Origin: Actinomycetota bacterium
GTDB lineage: Bacteria > Actinomycetota > Actinomycetes > S36-B12 > UBA10799
Length of the DNA: 12,550 bases
Direction of reading: 5' to 3'
Assembly: GCA_003452655.1 (NCBI GenBank)
Contig: DMNR01000406.1
Location: forward strand, 32,438-44,987
In this document: positions 6,405 through 12,550 of the stretch, piece by piece
Layout: every line of letters begins with the position of its first letter
How positions within the stretch are numbered: position 1 is the stretch's first letter
The notes under the pieces: model-generated
Told to the model about the DNA's origin: nothing
The model's database searches: none
What the model saw: the letters and a program-made list of their open reading frames with translations, nothing else
Position numbers and translations under genes: made by a program

Positions 6405-8129
6405 GTGAATGAGTCGACCGTCATGGCAAACGTGGTGGTTGATCGACTCCTTGCCAACGGCGTCACGGATGTGGTGCTCGCTCCAGGTTCACGATCGACA
6501 CCGTTGGCGCTGAGGCTCGCTGCCGCTGAACGGGAGGGTGCCATTCGTTTGCACGTTCGGATCGACGAACGCAGTGCGGCATTCCTGGCACTAGGGATCG
6601 CGAAGGTGTCGCGCCTCCCAATCGCGGTGGTCTGCACGAGCGGAACTGCCGTAGCCAACCTCGCGCCGGCAGTTGTGGAAGCGGCGTATGCGGGCCTTCC
6701 GCTGATTGTGATTTCGGCTGACCGGCCGCCGGAGCTTCGTGGGGTCGGCGCAAACCAGACGATTGACCAGGTTGGATTCTTTGGCCAGCAGGTGCGAACC
6801 GCGGTTGACCTGCTCGCATCCGGACAGGATGCGCAAGCGCCGGCAACCTGGCGCAAAGTGACTGACCGTGTCATTCACGACGCAATCGGACTCGGCCACC
6901 GCGGACCTGCCCCGGTGCAGTTGAACGTCGGTTTTCGTGAGCCCTTGGTACCCGAACTTGGTTCCGGCCAGTCGCCGCTTGCCACTGCCGATATTTCAGA
7001 TCTCACACCACCGAAGGTGATGAGGGAGCCCATCAACTTTGCCGTAGGAGATCTTGGTCTTGCGGAAATCCCGGCGCGGGGGATTGTGCTCATCGGAGAT
7101 GTTCCGAGCCCCGAGATCGCCGGGCAGGCGATGGAGTTGGCCGATGAGTGCGGTTGGCCGTGCATCAGTGAGCCAAGCGGCAATGCGTTGGCAGGAGCGA
7201 CCGCAATACCGGCGGCGGCAGTCTTGCTGGCAGACGAGGAATTCCGGACCAGCCATGCCCCGGACTTCCTGTTGACCGTCGGTCGGTTCGGAATCAGTCG
7301 CCCGATCATGAAGCTTGTTGCGCTGGCCGATCATCACCTGGCGGTGAATGTGGGCGGCAAGGATCGTCCGGATCCGCTGCGGACTGCCGCGACGATCCTG
7401 CCTGCCGTCCCCCGCCCGCCTGACGGCGATCCGGTGGTCGGTAGGGCGCCGCGCGACGATCGATGGCTTCGAGACTGGCTCACCAAATCGTCCGAGGCGC
7501 AACAGCGCGTTGGGGCGGCGATCGCTGATGGACCGTTCAGCGGCTTGGCGGTGACTGCCACATGCTGGGCGGGCATGGACTCGGATGACCTGATCTTCGC
7601 TGCTGCGAGCCGAACAGTTCGCAACCTTGAGGCGACGATGACCCCTCGCCACTTTCCACCCTGGGTCATAGGCAATCGGGGCACCTCCGGAATTGACGGA
7701 TTGGTGTCGACTGCCTGGGGTGCAGCAGTGGCCCACCAGCGGCAATCGCCGGATGGACGGACGGTCGCAATCCTGGGTGACCTCGCGTTCCTGCACGACC
7801 ACAACGGGCTGTTAGCCCCGTCCGTAGAACAAAGACCGAACTTGACGATCGTCGTGGCCGACAACAACGGTGGGGGGATCTTCTCCTCGCTGGAACAGGG
7901 TGATTCGGACTTCGTCGCCGACTTTGAGCGCGTGTTCGGAACACCGCACGATCTCGACCTTGAGGAAATCGCACGCGCGGCCGGAATCACGACCACTTCG
8001 GTGACTGATGCCGAACAACTCGCTGTTGCGCTGGGGCGAGACAGCGATGGCGTCCAGATCATCATCGCGAGGACGATCGACCGTGAAGCCGAGCAGTCGC
8101 AGTGGGCAGGCCTGCTTCGCGGCCGATGA
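6405..8129 (+). CDS. menD: 2-succinyl-5-enolpyruvyl-6-hydroxy-3-cyclohexene-1-carboxylate synthase
   Basis: Thiamine-diphosphate enzyme that adds the succinic semialdehyde unit from 2-oxoglutarate to isochorismate, giving SEPHCHC; first committed step of menaquinone synthesis. It has 574 residues. Motifs: APGSRSTPLAL (26-36); DERSAAF with the cofactor-activating Glu55; CTSGTAVANLAPA; SADRPPELRGVGANQTIDQ; and in the C-terminal domain the ThDP/Mg motif GDLAFLHDHNG (458-468) and NNGGGIF (487-493). The GTG at 6405 has no Shine-Dalgarno; an in-frame ATG at 6423 is an alternative but would shorten the conserved N-terminal helix. It is transcribed like menB-menC but separated from them by the HhH gene and its repeats. 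No menH follows it. Confidence 0.96.
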   Translation: MNESTVMANVVVDRLLANGVTDVVLAPGSRSTPLALRLAAAEREGAIRLHVRIDERSAAFLALGIAKVSRLPIAVVCTSGTAVANLAPAVVEAAYAGLPLIVISADRPPELRGVGANQTIDQVGFFGQQVRTAVDLLASGQDAQAPATWRKVTDRVIHDAIGLGHRGPAPVQLNVGFREPLVPELGSGQSPLATADISDLTPPKVMREPINFAVGDLGLAEIPARGIVLIGDVPSPEIAGQAMELADECGWPCISEPSGNALAGATAIPAAAVLLADEEFRTSHAPDFLLTVGRFGISRPIMKLVALADHHLAVNVGGKDRPDPLRTAATILPAVPRPPDGDPVVGRAPRDDRWLRDWLTKSSEAQQRVGAAIADGPFSGLAVTATCWAGMDSDDLIFAAASRTVRNLEATMTPRHFPPWVIGNRGTSGIDGLVSTAWGAAVAHQRQSPDGRTVAILGDLAFLHDHNGLLAPSVEQRPNLTIVVADNNGGGIFSSLEQGDSDFVADFERVFGTPHDLDLEEIARAAGITTTSVTDAEQLAVALGRDSDGVQIIIARTIDREAEQSQWAGLLRGR

Positions 8130-8204
8130 CTTCAACTTTCAGGCGTTCTGTGACATTGGCCGCGAGATCTGCTGAGTCAGGCTACGTCCGCAGATTCCGT
8201 TGCG

Positions 8205-8210
8205 TACCCT
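8205..8210 (+). promoter_or_regulatory. Predicted leaderless -10 box (TACCCT) of the GH3 gene
   Basis: TACCCT is followed by exactly seven bases and then GTG at 8218. It argues that the gene starts there and not at the upstream in-frame TTG at 8200, which would lie before the -10 box. The rest of the 88-base gap after menD shows only a weak ATCTGC/GCAGAT inverted repeat. Confidence 0.5.
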
Positions 8211-8217
8211 CAGTGCG

Positions 8218-9354
8218 GTGGGGATTTCGTCTGAGTTCAAGTATGTCGCGGCCTGTTCGCTCAGCGCAGCTGTTGGGGTTGCCCTCATTGGCATTCCCGC
8301 ACCGGCGAGTGCGGACCAGATCAACGGCCTGGCAGCTGTTTCCGCAGCAACCCGGGTTGAGCCACAGAATCGTCCTGGCGCGCTCGGTGATCCTGCGACC
8401 TGGACTGACAAGCAGTTAGCGGCGCAGCTTCTCCTGGTGGGTGCAACCAGCAGTCAGCTCAAGAAGGTCAAGTCGGCGGTCCGTGAGGGCATCGGCGGAA
8501 TCGTCCTCTTCGGAACCCCACCGGCAAACCTCGCGAGCAAGCTCGCGGGGTTGCGAGCCATAGCACCTGGAAACCGTCTGCTGGTGTCCAGTGATGAGGA
8601 AGGCGGCCGCGTTCAGCGGCTGGCCGCGCTGATCGGCAAGATGCCGAGCGCAAAGTCGATCGGCCAGACGAAGACCCCTGAACAAACACGCGCGCTGGCG
8701 TTCAAATTCGGCAAGCGAATGAAACAGATCGGAATAGGGACTGATCTGGCTCCGGTGGCCGACCTCGCTTACGCCGGTTCGTGGACCGACACCGATGGGC
8801 GCGCATTTAAATCCAACCCGAAGCGCAATGGTGTCTATGTGACGGCGTTCGCCGCTGGGCTAAAGGACGCGGGGGTAATGGCGACGGTCAAACACTGGCC
8901 GGGCGGTGGCGCGGTTACTGATACCCATGTTGCTGGCGGCAAGACTCCACGTTGGTCGAAGTTGAAGAAGCGTGACCTTGTGCCGTTCCAAGCTGCATTC
9001 GCTGCAGGCGTTGGTGGAGTCATGGTGAGTCACGCATCAATCCCGGGTCTGACCGGAGGTGTCCCAGGTTCGCAATCGCGTCCCGCCCTGCAAGCATTGA
9101 GAGGCCAAGCCGGCGATCGGACGTTGATCATTACTGATTCACTCGCGATGGCAGCCGTGACGACGGTCATGGAGCAATCACAATCCCAGGCCGCTGTGCG
9201 GGCGCTGGTGAATGGCGCTGACCTCGCGCTCATTCAATCGGGCAGTCCGCTCAAGATCCGAAACGCAATCATTCGCGCGATGGAAAATGGACGGCTACCT
9301 CGCGAACAAGCTGTCGCTTCGGCGCGGCGCATCCTGTCCGCCCAGCAGGGTTAG
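8218..9354 (+). CDS. Secreted glycoside hydrolase family 3 protein, beta-N-acetylhexosaminidase (NagZ-like)
   Basis: A 378-residue exported protein predicted to remove N-acetylglucosamine from peptidoglycan fragments. A signal peptide (EFKY, then a hydrophobic run to about residue 28, cleavage likely after PAPASA near 32) precedes the GH3 barrel. Motifs: LLVSSDEEGGRVQR (121-134); KHWPGGG (225-231) followed by D235-T-H237, matching the Asp-His general acid/base dyad of NagZ; and ITDSLAM with the likely nucleophile D307. Where NagZ proteins usually have KHFPGHG this one has KHWPGGG. Exact substrate is not settled by sequence. It sits between menD and menF with its own leaderless promoter, so a link to menaquinone is not implied. 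Confidence 0.88.
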   Translation: MGISSEFKYVAACSLSAAVGVALIGIPAPASADQINGLAAVSAATRVEPQNRPGALGDPATWTDKQLAAQLLLVGATSSQLKKVKSAVREGIGGIVLFGTPPANLASKLAGLRAIAPGNRLLVSSDEEGGRVQRLAALIGKMPSAKSIGQTKTPEQTRALAFKFGKRMKQIGIGTDLAPVADLAYAGSWTDTDGRAFKSNPKRNGVYVTAFAAGLKDAGVMATVKHWPGGGAVTDTHVAGGKTPRWSKLKKRDLVPFQAAFAAGVGGVMVSHASIPGLTGGVPGSQSRPALQALRGQAGDRTLIITDSLAMAAVTTVMEQSQSQAAVRALVNGADLALIQSGSPLKIRNAIIRAMENGRLPREQAVASARRILSAQQG

Positions 9355-9375
9355 CGGGGGCCGATCGCCACCGGC

Positions 9376-10662
9376 TCAGTCTGAGCTCAGTGCGTGGCGC
9401 ATCGCCAGCAACTTCGCCTCAGACTCCTCTACTTCGGCGCCTGGATCTGACCCAGCAACGATTCCGCAACCGGCAAACAATCGGATCCGGTTCGGTGATG
9501 ACTTCTCAATCGCGCCACAGCGCAAGGCGATGCCAAACTCGCCATCGCCGTTAGCGTCCATCCAGCCAACGGGTCCGGCGTACCGGCCACGGTCTAGTTG
9601 TTCGATGCGGCGAATCAGGCTGAACGCTCGCTCAGTCGGCGTCCCGCAGACCGCGGCAGTCGGATGCAGGGAGGCGGCGAGCGCCAAGACAGGGGTGTCG
9701 TCAACCAGCAGTCCAGAGACGTCCGTCGCCAGGTGTTGAACGTTCGCGAGCCGCAAGACGCTCGGCCGGATCGGGACGACCAAGTCTGCGCAATGCGCCG
9801 ACAGCGCTGCGGCAACGGAGGTCACTGCGTAGGAGTGCTCCTCCTGGTCCTTGTCGGATCCGAGCAACTCCTGAGCCAGCCGCCCATCCTCGCCGCTGTC
9901 TTCATCGGTACGGACTGTCCCAGCCAACACCCGGCTAGTGATCTGATCACCTTCGCGGCGAACTAGTAACTCTGGGGTCGCGCCGATCAAGCCGTCCACA
10001 CAGAATGCCCAGCAACCGGGGAATGCTGAGGACAGGCGGTTGAGTAGGTGCCGAGGATCCAGCGGACGCTCGCTGGTAACCACAACGTCTCGTGCGAGAA
10101 CTACTTTGTCGAGTTCGCCAGCGTTGATCCGCGCAATTGCTTCAGTGACGCTTGCCTTCCACTGTCCGATCTGTCGCCCGGCGACATCGGAACTGATTCG
10201 TCCAGGTGTCGGCGGTACGGCTGTGGCAGCGACGTCTACGTCGCCGGGTTCGCCCTCCGTGGACATGACGGTCAACCAGGCCTTGCCATCTCTCAGGCCG
10301 ACCACCACACGGGGAACCACGAGAACGCTGTTCCCCGGACGCGCGTCGAACGCAAACGAGGCGAACACGACAGGGCCGGAACCAGGTCGCATTACCGAGT
10401 CATCGACGGAGGCTTCGGCGCAAAGTCTGGCCCACCAGCGGCTCGCGCGACTGAATCGCTCTGCACCATCAACCTCGAACCGCGCTGCCTCACCCCAGCC
10501 CACGAGCCCTTCACCTTCGCGGACCCACGACACTGCGTCGTGGCTCGGAAGCAGGGAAAGAAGGTCGTCAACCTCGGGGATCGGAATCGAGCGGACGCGA
10601 AGTTTCCCCGTGAGAGCTTGATCGTCTTCCGAGCGTGAAGGGGACGTCGGGTCTGCGCTCAC
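9376..10662 (-). CDS. menF: Isochorismate synthase
   Basis: Chorismate-binding enzyme that isomerises chorismate to isochorismate, the entry step to menaquinone. It has 428 residues from the chosen start. Motifs of the family: ELDKVVLARDV; GATPELLVRR; SRVLAGTVRT; the chorismate-site segment GSDKDQEEHSYAV; QHLATDVSG; ASLHPTAAVCGTP; GRYAGPVGWMDANGDGEFGIALRCG; and the C-terminal FAGCGIVAGSDPGAEVEESEAKL with Mg-binding glutamates. A longer reading to 10776 adds 38 basic residues that do not resemble the family. The GTG at 10662 is seven bases after a TAACCT -10 box, so I start there. Convergent with the GH3 gene (21-base gap) and divergent from menG. MenF is preferred over a siderophore-type isochorismate synthase because of context. 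Confidence 0.93.
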   Translation of the reverse strand: MSADPTSPSRSEDDQALTGKLRVRSIPIPEVDDLLSLLPSHDAVSWVREGEGLVGWGEAARFEVDGAERFSRASRWWARLCAEASVDDSVMRPGSGPVVFASFAFDARPGNSVLVVPRVVVGLRDGKAWLTVMSTEGEPGDVDVAATAVPPTPGRISSDVAGRQIGQWKASVTEAIARINAGELDKVVLARDVVVTSERPLDPRHLLNRLSSAFPGCWAFCVDGLIGATPELLVRREGDQITSRVLAGTVRTDEDSGEDGRLAQELLGSDKDQEEHSYAVTSVAAALSAHCADLVVPIRPSVLRLANVQHLATDVSGLLVDDTPVLALAASLHPTAAVCGTPTERAFSLIRRIEQLDRGRYAGPVGWMDANGDGEFGIALRCGAIEKSSPNRIRLFAGCGIVAGSDPGAEVEESEAKLLAMRHALSSD

Positions 10663-10669
10663 GGGCCCA

Positions 10670-10675
10670 AGGTTA
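10670..10675 (-). promoter_or_regulatory. Predicted leaderless -10 box (TAACCT) of menF
   Basis: On the minus strand TAACCT is followed by exactly seven bases and then the menF GTG. No clear -35 hexamer is seen at 16-19 bases upstream. Confidence 0.55.
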
Positions 10676-10740
10676 CGCGGTGCTTGCCAGTGATTCCGTC
10701 CAAGAGTTTCCCCACGTCGAGTTCGTGCGCCGGATCGGCG

Positions 10741-10746
10741 TAGGTT
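10741..10746 (+). promoter_or_regulatory. Predicted leaderless -10 box (TAGGTT) of menG
   Basis: TAGGTT is followed by exactly seven bases and then the menG GTG at 10754. The 91-base menF|menG gap thus holds two divergent leaderless promoters with their -10 boxes about 65 bases apart. Confidence 0.55.
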
Positions 10747-10753
10747 TGGGCCT

Positions 10754-11446
10754 GTGACGCGCGCAGATCTACACAAGCAACCGAGCCAGGTCGCCTCAAT
10801 GTTTGACCAGGTTGCTGCCCGCTACGACCTCACGAACGATGTACTCGCGTTCGGTCAGACCCGTGCGTGGCGTAAGGCAACGGTGCGAGCCCTTGAGCCG
10901 AATCCCGGCGATCGAATCCTTGATCTCGCGGCCGGGACCGGATCCAGCACCGTTCCGTTCGAACAAGCAGGTGCCTTCGCAGTTCCGTGCGATTTTAGTC
11001 TCGGGATGCTGGCGGAGGGTCGCCGCCGACTTCCGGAGTTGCCCTTCACAGCCGGCGATGCACTGCACTTGCCGTTCGCTGACGACACCTTCGACGCCGT
11101 CACGATTTCATTTGGCCTGCGCAACGTCGTTGATACCGAGGCTGCCCTGCGCGAGATGCGCCGCGTAACGCGCGCTGGTGGGCGCCTCGTGATTTGCGAG
11201 TTCAGTCGCCCATCACACGAACTATTTCGAACGGTCTACCTCGAGTACTTGATGAAGTACCTGCCTGCCGTGGCCGAGAAGGTGGCATCGAACCCCGAAG
11301 CGTATGTGTACCTCGCGGAATCAATTCGCGAATGGCCGGATCAGGAGTCCTTATCGCACATCATCCAGAGGGCGGGTTGGGCCGATGTTCAGTGGCGAAA
11401 CCTGACCGGTGGAATCGTCGCACTGCACCGTGCGGTGCGTTTGTAG
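10754..11446 (+). CDS. menG: Demethylmenaquinone methyltransferase
   Basis: SAM-dependent UbiE/MenG-family C-methyltransferase that converts demethylmenaquinone to menaquinone, the last ring modification. It has 230 residues, the normal length. Signatures: [25 protein letters not shown] (16-40), SAM motif I DLAAGTG (57-63), acidic D80 in [24 protein letters not shown] (101-116), and the family hallmark FGLRNV (120-125). The late YLMKYLP...[16 protein letters not shown] segment is also typical. The GTG start has no Shine-Dalgarno and follows a -10 box by seven bases. Since the organism makes menaquinone, MenG is preferred over ubiquinone UbiE. The same-strand geranylgeranyl reductase follows after a 175-base gap with its own promoter. 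Confidence 0.95.
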   Translation: MTRADLHKQPSQVASMFDQVAARYDLTNDVLAFGQTRAWRKATVRALEPNPGDRILDLAAGTGSSTVPFEQAGAFAVPCDFSLGMLAEGRRRLPELPFTAGDALHLPFADDTFDAVTISFGLRNVVDTEAALREMRRVTRAGGRLVICEFSRPSHELFRTVYLEYLMKYLPAVAEKVASNPEAYVYLAESIREWPDQESLSHIIQRAGWADVQWRNLTGGIVALHRAVRL

Positions 11447-11451
11447 TCTGG

Positions 11452-11485
11452 CGCTGGTTGGGTCACTCTCCGGAGCAATCCAGCG
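11452..11485 (+). terminator. Possible hairpin terminator after menG
   Basis: Five bases after the menG stop, CGCTGGTTG (11452-11460) can pair with CAA-T-CCAGCG (11476-11485) with one bulged T and a 15-base loop. There is no U-tract, which is common for actinobacterial terminators but makes the call uncertain. Confidence 0.3.
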
Positions 11486-11542
11486 AGGGGGACACCTGAA
11501 ATGACGACGGGCCTCGGCGGGCGTAGACTCCGCGAAACGACT

Positions 11543-11560
11543 TCGTGAAAGTTTTCACAA
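11543..11560. promoter_or_regulatory. Candidate Rex (NADH/NAD+-sensing repressor) operator
   Basis: TCGTGAA-AGTT-TTCACAA matches the Rex consensus TTGTGAA-N4-TTCACAA at 13 of 14 defined bases. It overlaps the predicted -35 element of the downstream gene, the right place for repression. It also lies inside a wider inverted repeat, CTTCGTG (11541-11547) / CACGAAG (11564-11570). Rex control of respiratory genes including the nuo operon is established in Streptomyces coelicolor; its use here is inferred. Confidence 0.55.
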
Positions 11561-11580
11561 GCGCACGAAGTGCATAGTTT
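11552..11580 (+). promoter_or_regulatory. Predicted promoter of the geranylgeranyl reductase gene
   Basis: A -35-like TTTTCA (11552-11557), a 17-base spacer and a -10 TAGTTT (11575-11580, preceded by TGCA) predict a start near 11587 and a leader of about 35 bases. Unlike most genes in the window this one is leadered and has a Shine-Dalgarno. Confidence 0.5.
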
Positions 11581-11611
11581 TCCAGCCGAGTTCACCCCCC
11601 GAAAGCGACTA

Positions 11612-11618
11612 AGGAAAG
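11612..11618 (+). promoter_or_regulatory. Ribosome-binding site (AGGAAAG) of the geranylgeranyl reductase gene
   Basis: AGGAAAG stands three bases before GTG at 11622, with the AGGA core six bases away. It supports that GTG as the start. Confidence 0.55.
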
Positions 11619-11621
11619 CCC

Positions 11622-12550
11622 GTGACGACGACGCCAGCTACCGCACCACCGACGACTGCTGAAGCAGACGTCATCATCGTTGGAGCTGGGCCTGGTGGCT
11701 CCACCGCGGCGTATCACCTGGCACAGGCCGGGCTCGACGTTCTCCTCTTGGAGAAGACCGAGTTCCCACGTGACAAGGTCTGCGGCGATGGACTGACCCC
11801 GCGAGCAGTCAAGCAACTCGTGAACATGGGCATCGATGTCTCAACCGAGGCCGGGTGGCTGCATAACAAGGGTCTGCGCATCATGGGCGCAGGCCACGAG
11901 TTGCAGCTGCACTGGCCAGAGCTATCGAGCTTCCCGGATTACGGACTCGTGCGGCCCCGCAGCGACTTCGACCAGATTCTGGCGAACCAGGCCGTCAAGG
12001 CCGGTGCTCACTTGCGCGAACGGACCAATGTCACGGGGCCGATTCTCGATGAGCGCAGCGGCCGAATCCTTGGGGTTACCGCGAAGCCGGTGGACGAGCG
12101 AGGTCGTCAGTCCGGCGACGAGGTCTCATATCGGTCACGCTTGGTAATCGCCGCAGACGGAAACTCGACCCGGCTCAGCTTGGCGATGGGCCTGGGGAAG
12201 CGCGATGACCGGCCGATGGGTGTGGCCGTGCGGACCTACTACAAGAACCCGAACAGCAACGACGACTGGTTGGAATCCTGGCTGGAGCTGTGGGACGGCG
12301 AGAACCTTCTGCCCGGATACGGCTGGATCTTCGGCATGGGAGATGGAACCTCCAATGTCGGGCTCGGCATGCTCAATACGTCGAAGTCCTTTGGAAACGT
12401 TGACTACAAGGACGTCTTGCGCCGCTGGCTCGCGCAATTGCCGCCCGAGCGCGGGTTTGTCGACGAGAACATGACCCAACCGATCCGTGGTGCGGCATTG
12501 CCTATGGGCTTCAATCGGCAACCGCATTACACCCGCGGGATGCTGCTAAT
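11622..12550 (+). CDS. Geranylgeranyl reductase family flavoprotein, probable menaquinone reductase (MenJ-like), 3' truncated by window edge
   Basis: FAD-dependent reductase expected to saturate an isoprene unit of the menaquinone side chain; 309 codons are visible and the frame is open to the edge. After a short Thr/Ala/Pro-rich N-terminus comes the Rossmann FAD motif DVIIVGAGPGGSTAAYHLAQ (about 16-35), ending in LLLEK. Then come the family segment KVCGDGLTPRAV, VRPRSDFDQIL, the FAD-contact LVIAADGNSTRLS, and the GYGWIFGMGDGTSNVGLG segment matching the YxWxF motif of geranylgeranyl reductases. In mycobacteria the homologue MenJ makes MK-9(II-H2); the same reaction here is inferred from its place after menG. 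In many actinobacteria this gene directly precedes the nuo operon, which would lie beyond the window. Confidence 0.88.
   Translation, partial: MTTTPATAPPTTAEADVIIVGAGPGGSTAAYHLAQAGLDVLLLEKTEFPRDKVCGDGLTPRAVKQLVNMGIDVSTEAGWLHNKGLRIMGAGHELQLHWPELSSFPDYGLVRPRSDFDQILANQAVKAGAHLRERTNVTGPILDERSGRILGVTAKPVDERGRQSGDEVSYRSRLVIAADGNSTRLSLAMGLGKRDDRPMGVAVRTYYKNPNSNDDWLESWLELWDGENLLPGYGWIFGMGDGTSNVGLGMLNTSKSFGNVDYKDVLRRWLAQLPPERGFVDENMTQPIRGAALPMGFNRQPHYTRGMLL

Noticed and set aside
8130..8217. Terminator or operator after menD
   Set aside because: The ATCTGC/GCAGAT inverted repeat has only 6-bp arms with a 17-base spacer and no T-run, so it is not distinguishable from chance.
8236..8256. Lipobox-like VAAC at the start of the GH3 protein
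   Set aside because: The Cys comes before the hydrophobic core of the signal peptide, so it cannot be a lipoprotein cleavage site; cleavage after PAPASA is more likely.
9355..9375. Terminator between the GH3 gene and menF
   Set aside because: Only a 4-bp GCCG/CGGC stem and a one-base-loop CTCAG/CTGAG are present; neither is a credible hairpin.
10663..10776. N-terminal extension of menF to an upstream start at 10776
   Set aside because: The added 38 residues are Arg-rich and unlike chorismate-binding enzymes, and the extension would run across the menF and menG promoters and into the menG coding sequence. The GTG at 10662 has a well-placed -10 box.
1..12550. tRNA, rRNA, riboswitch, phage or plasmid genes
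   Set aside because: None was recognised by reading both strands; no tRNA-like cloverleaf or conserved riboswitch core was seen, though this was not a computed search.

Overview
The window reads as chromosomal DNA of a high-GC actinobacterium. Three things point there: the set and order of menaquinone genes, small actinobacterial membrane proteins (PLDc_N-type and DUF4229-type) beside menA, and genes that start with GTG/ATG about 7 bases after a TANNNT -10 box with no Shine-Dalgarno, the classic actinobacterial leaderless arrangement. I cannot name the genus. Nothing looks like phage, plasmid or CRISPR.

Layout. (1) Bases 1-1891: the 3' part of a membrane-anchored D-alanyl-D-alanine carboxypeptidase (+), a convergent two-helix PLDc_N-type protein (-), and a divergent DUF4229-type membrane protein (+). 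(2) Bases 1847-8129: the core menaquinone genes. menE-menA are on the minus strand; menB-menC face away from them on the plus strand; then come a small helix-hairpin-helix gene and menD. (3) Bases 8218-9354: a secreted GH3 beta-N-acetylhexosaminidase-like protein. (4) Bases 9376-11446: a divergent menF (-) / menG (+) pair. (5) Bases 11622-end: the 5' part of a geranylgeranyl-reductase family flavoprotein, probably menaquinone reductase (MenJ-like), running off the window.

Together these encode most of the classical o-succinylbenzoate route: MenF (chorismate to isochorismate), MenD (SEPHCHC), MenC (o-succinylbenzoate), MenE (OSB-CoA), MenB (DHNA-CoA), MenA (prenylation), MenG (C-methylation) and a prenyl-chain reductase. 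MenH, the DHNA-CoA thioesterase and the polyprenyl diphosphate synthase are not in the window. The genes fall into about five transcription units with two divergent promoter regions (menE|menB and menF|menG), so the pathway is not one operon.

Most interesting non-coding signals: (a) two 49-bp near-identical copies of a bulged palindrome flanking the HhH gene, with every difference in the loop or a bulge and none in the paired arms, placed 17-18 bases before the starts of the HhH gene and menD; (b) a very good match to a Rex (NADH-sensing repressor) operator overlapping the predicted promoter of the geranylgeranyl reductase; (c) a 7-bp inverted repeat over the menE|menB divergent promoters; (d) a consistent leaderless promoter geometry that corrects several gene starts.
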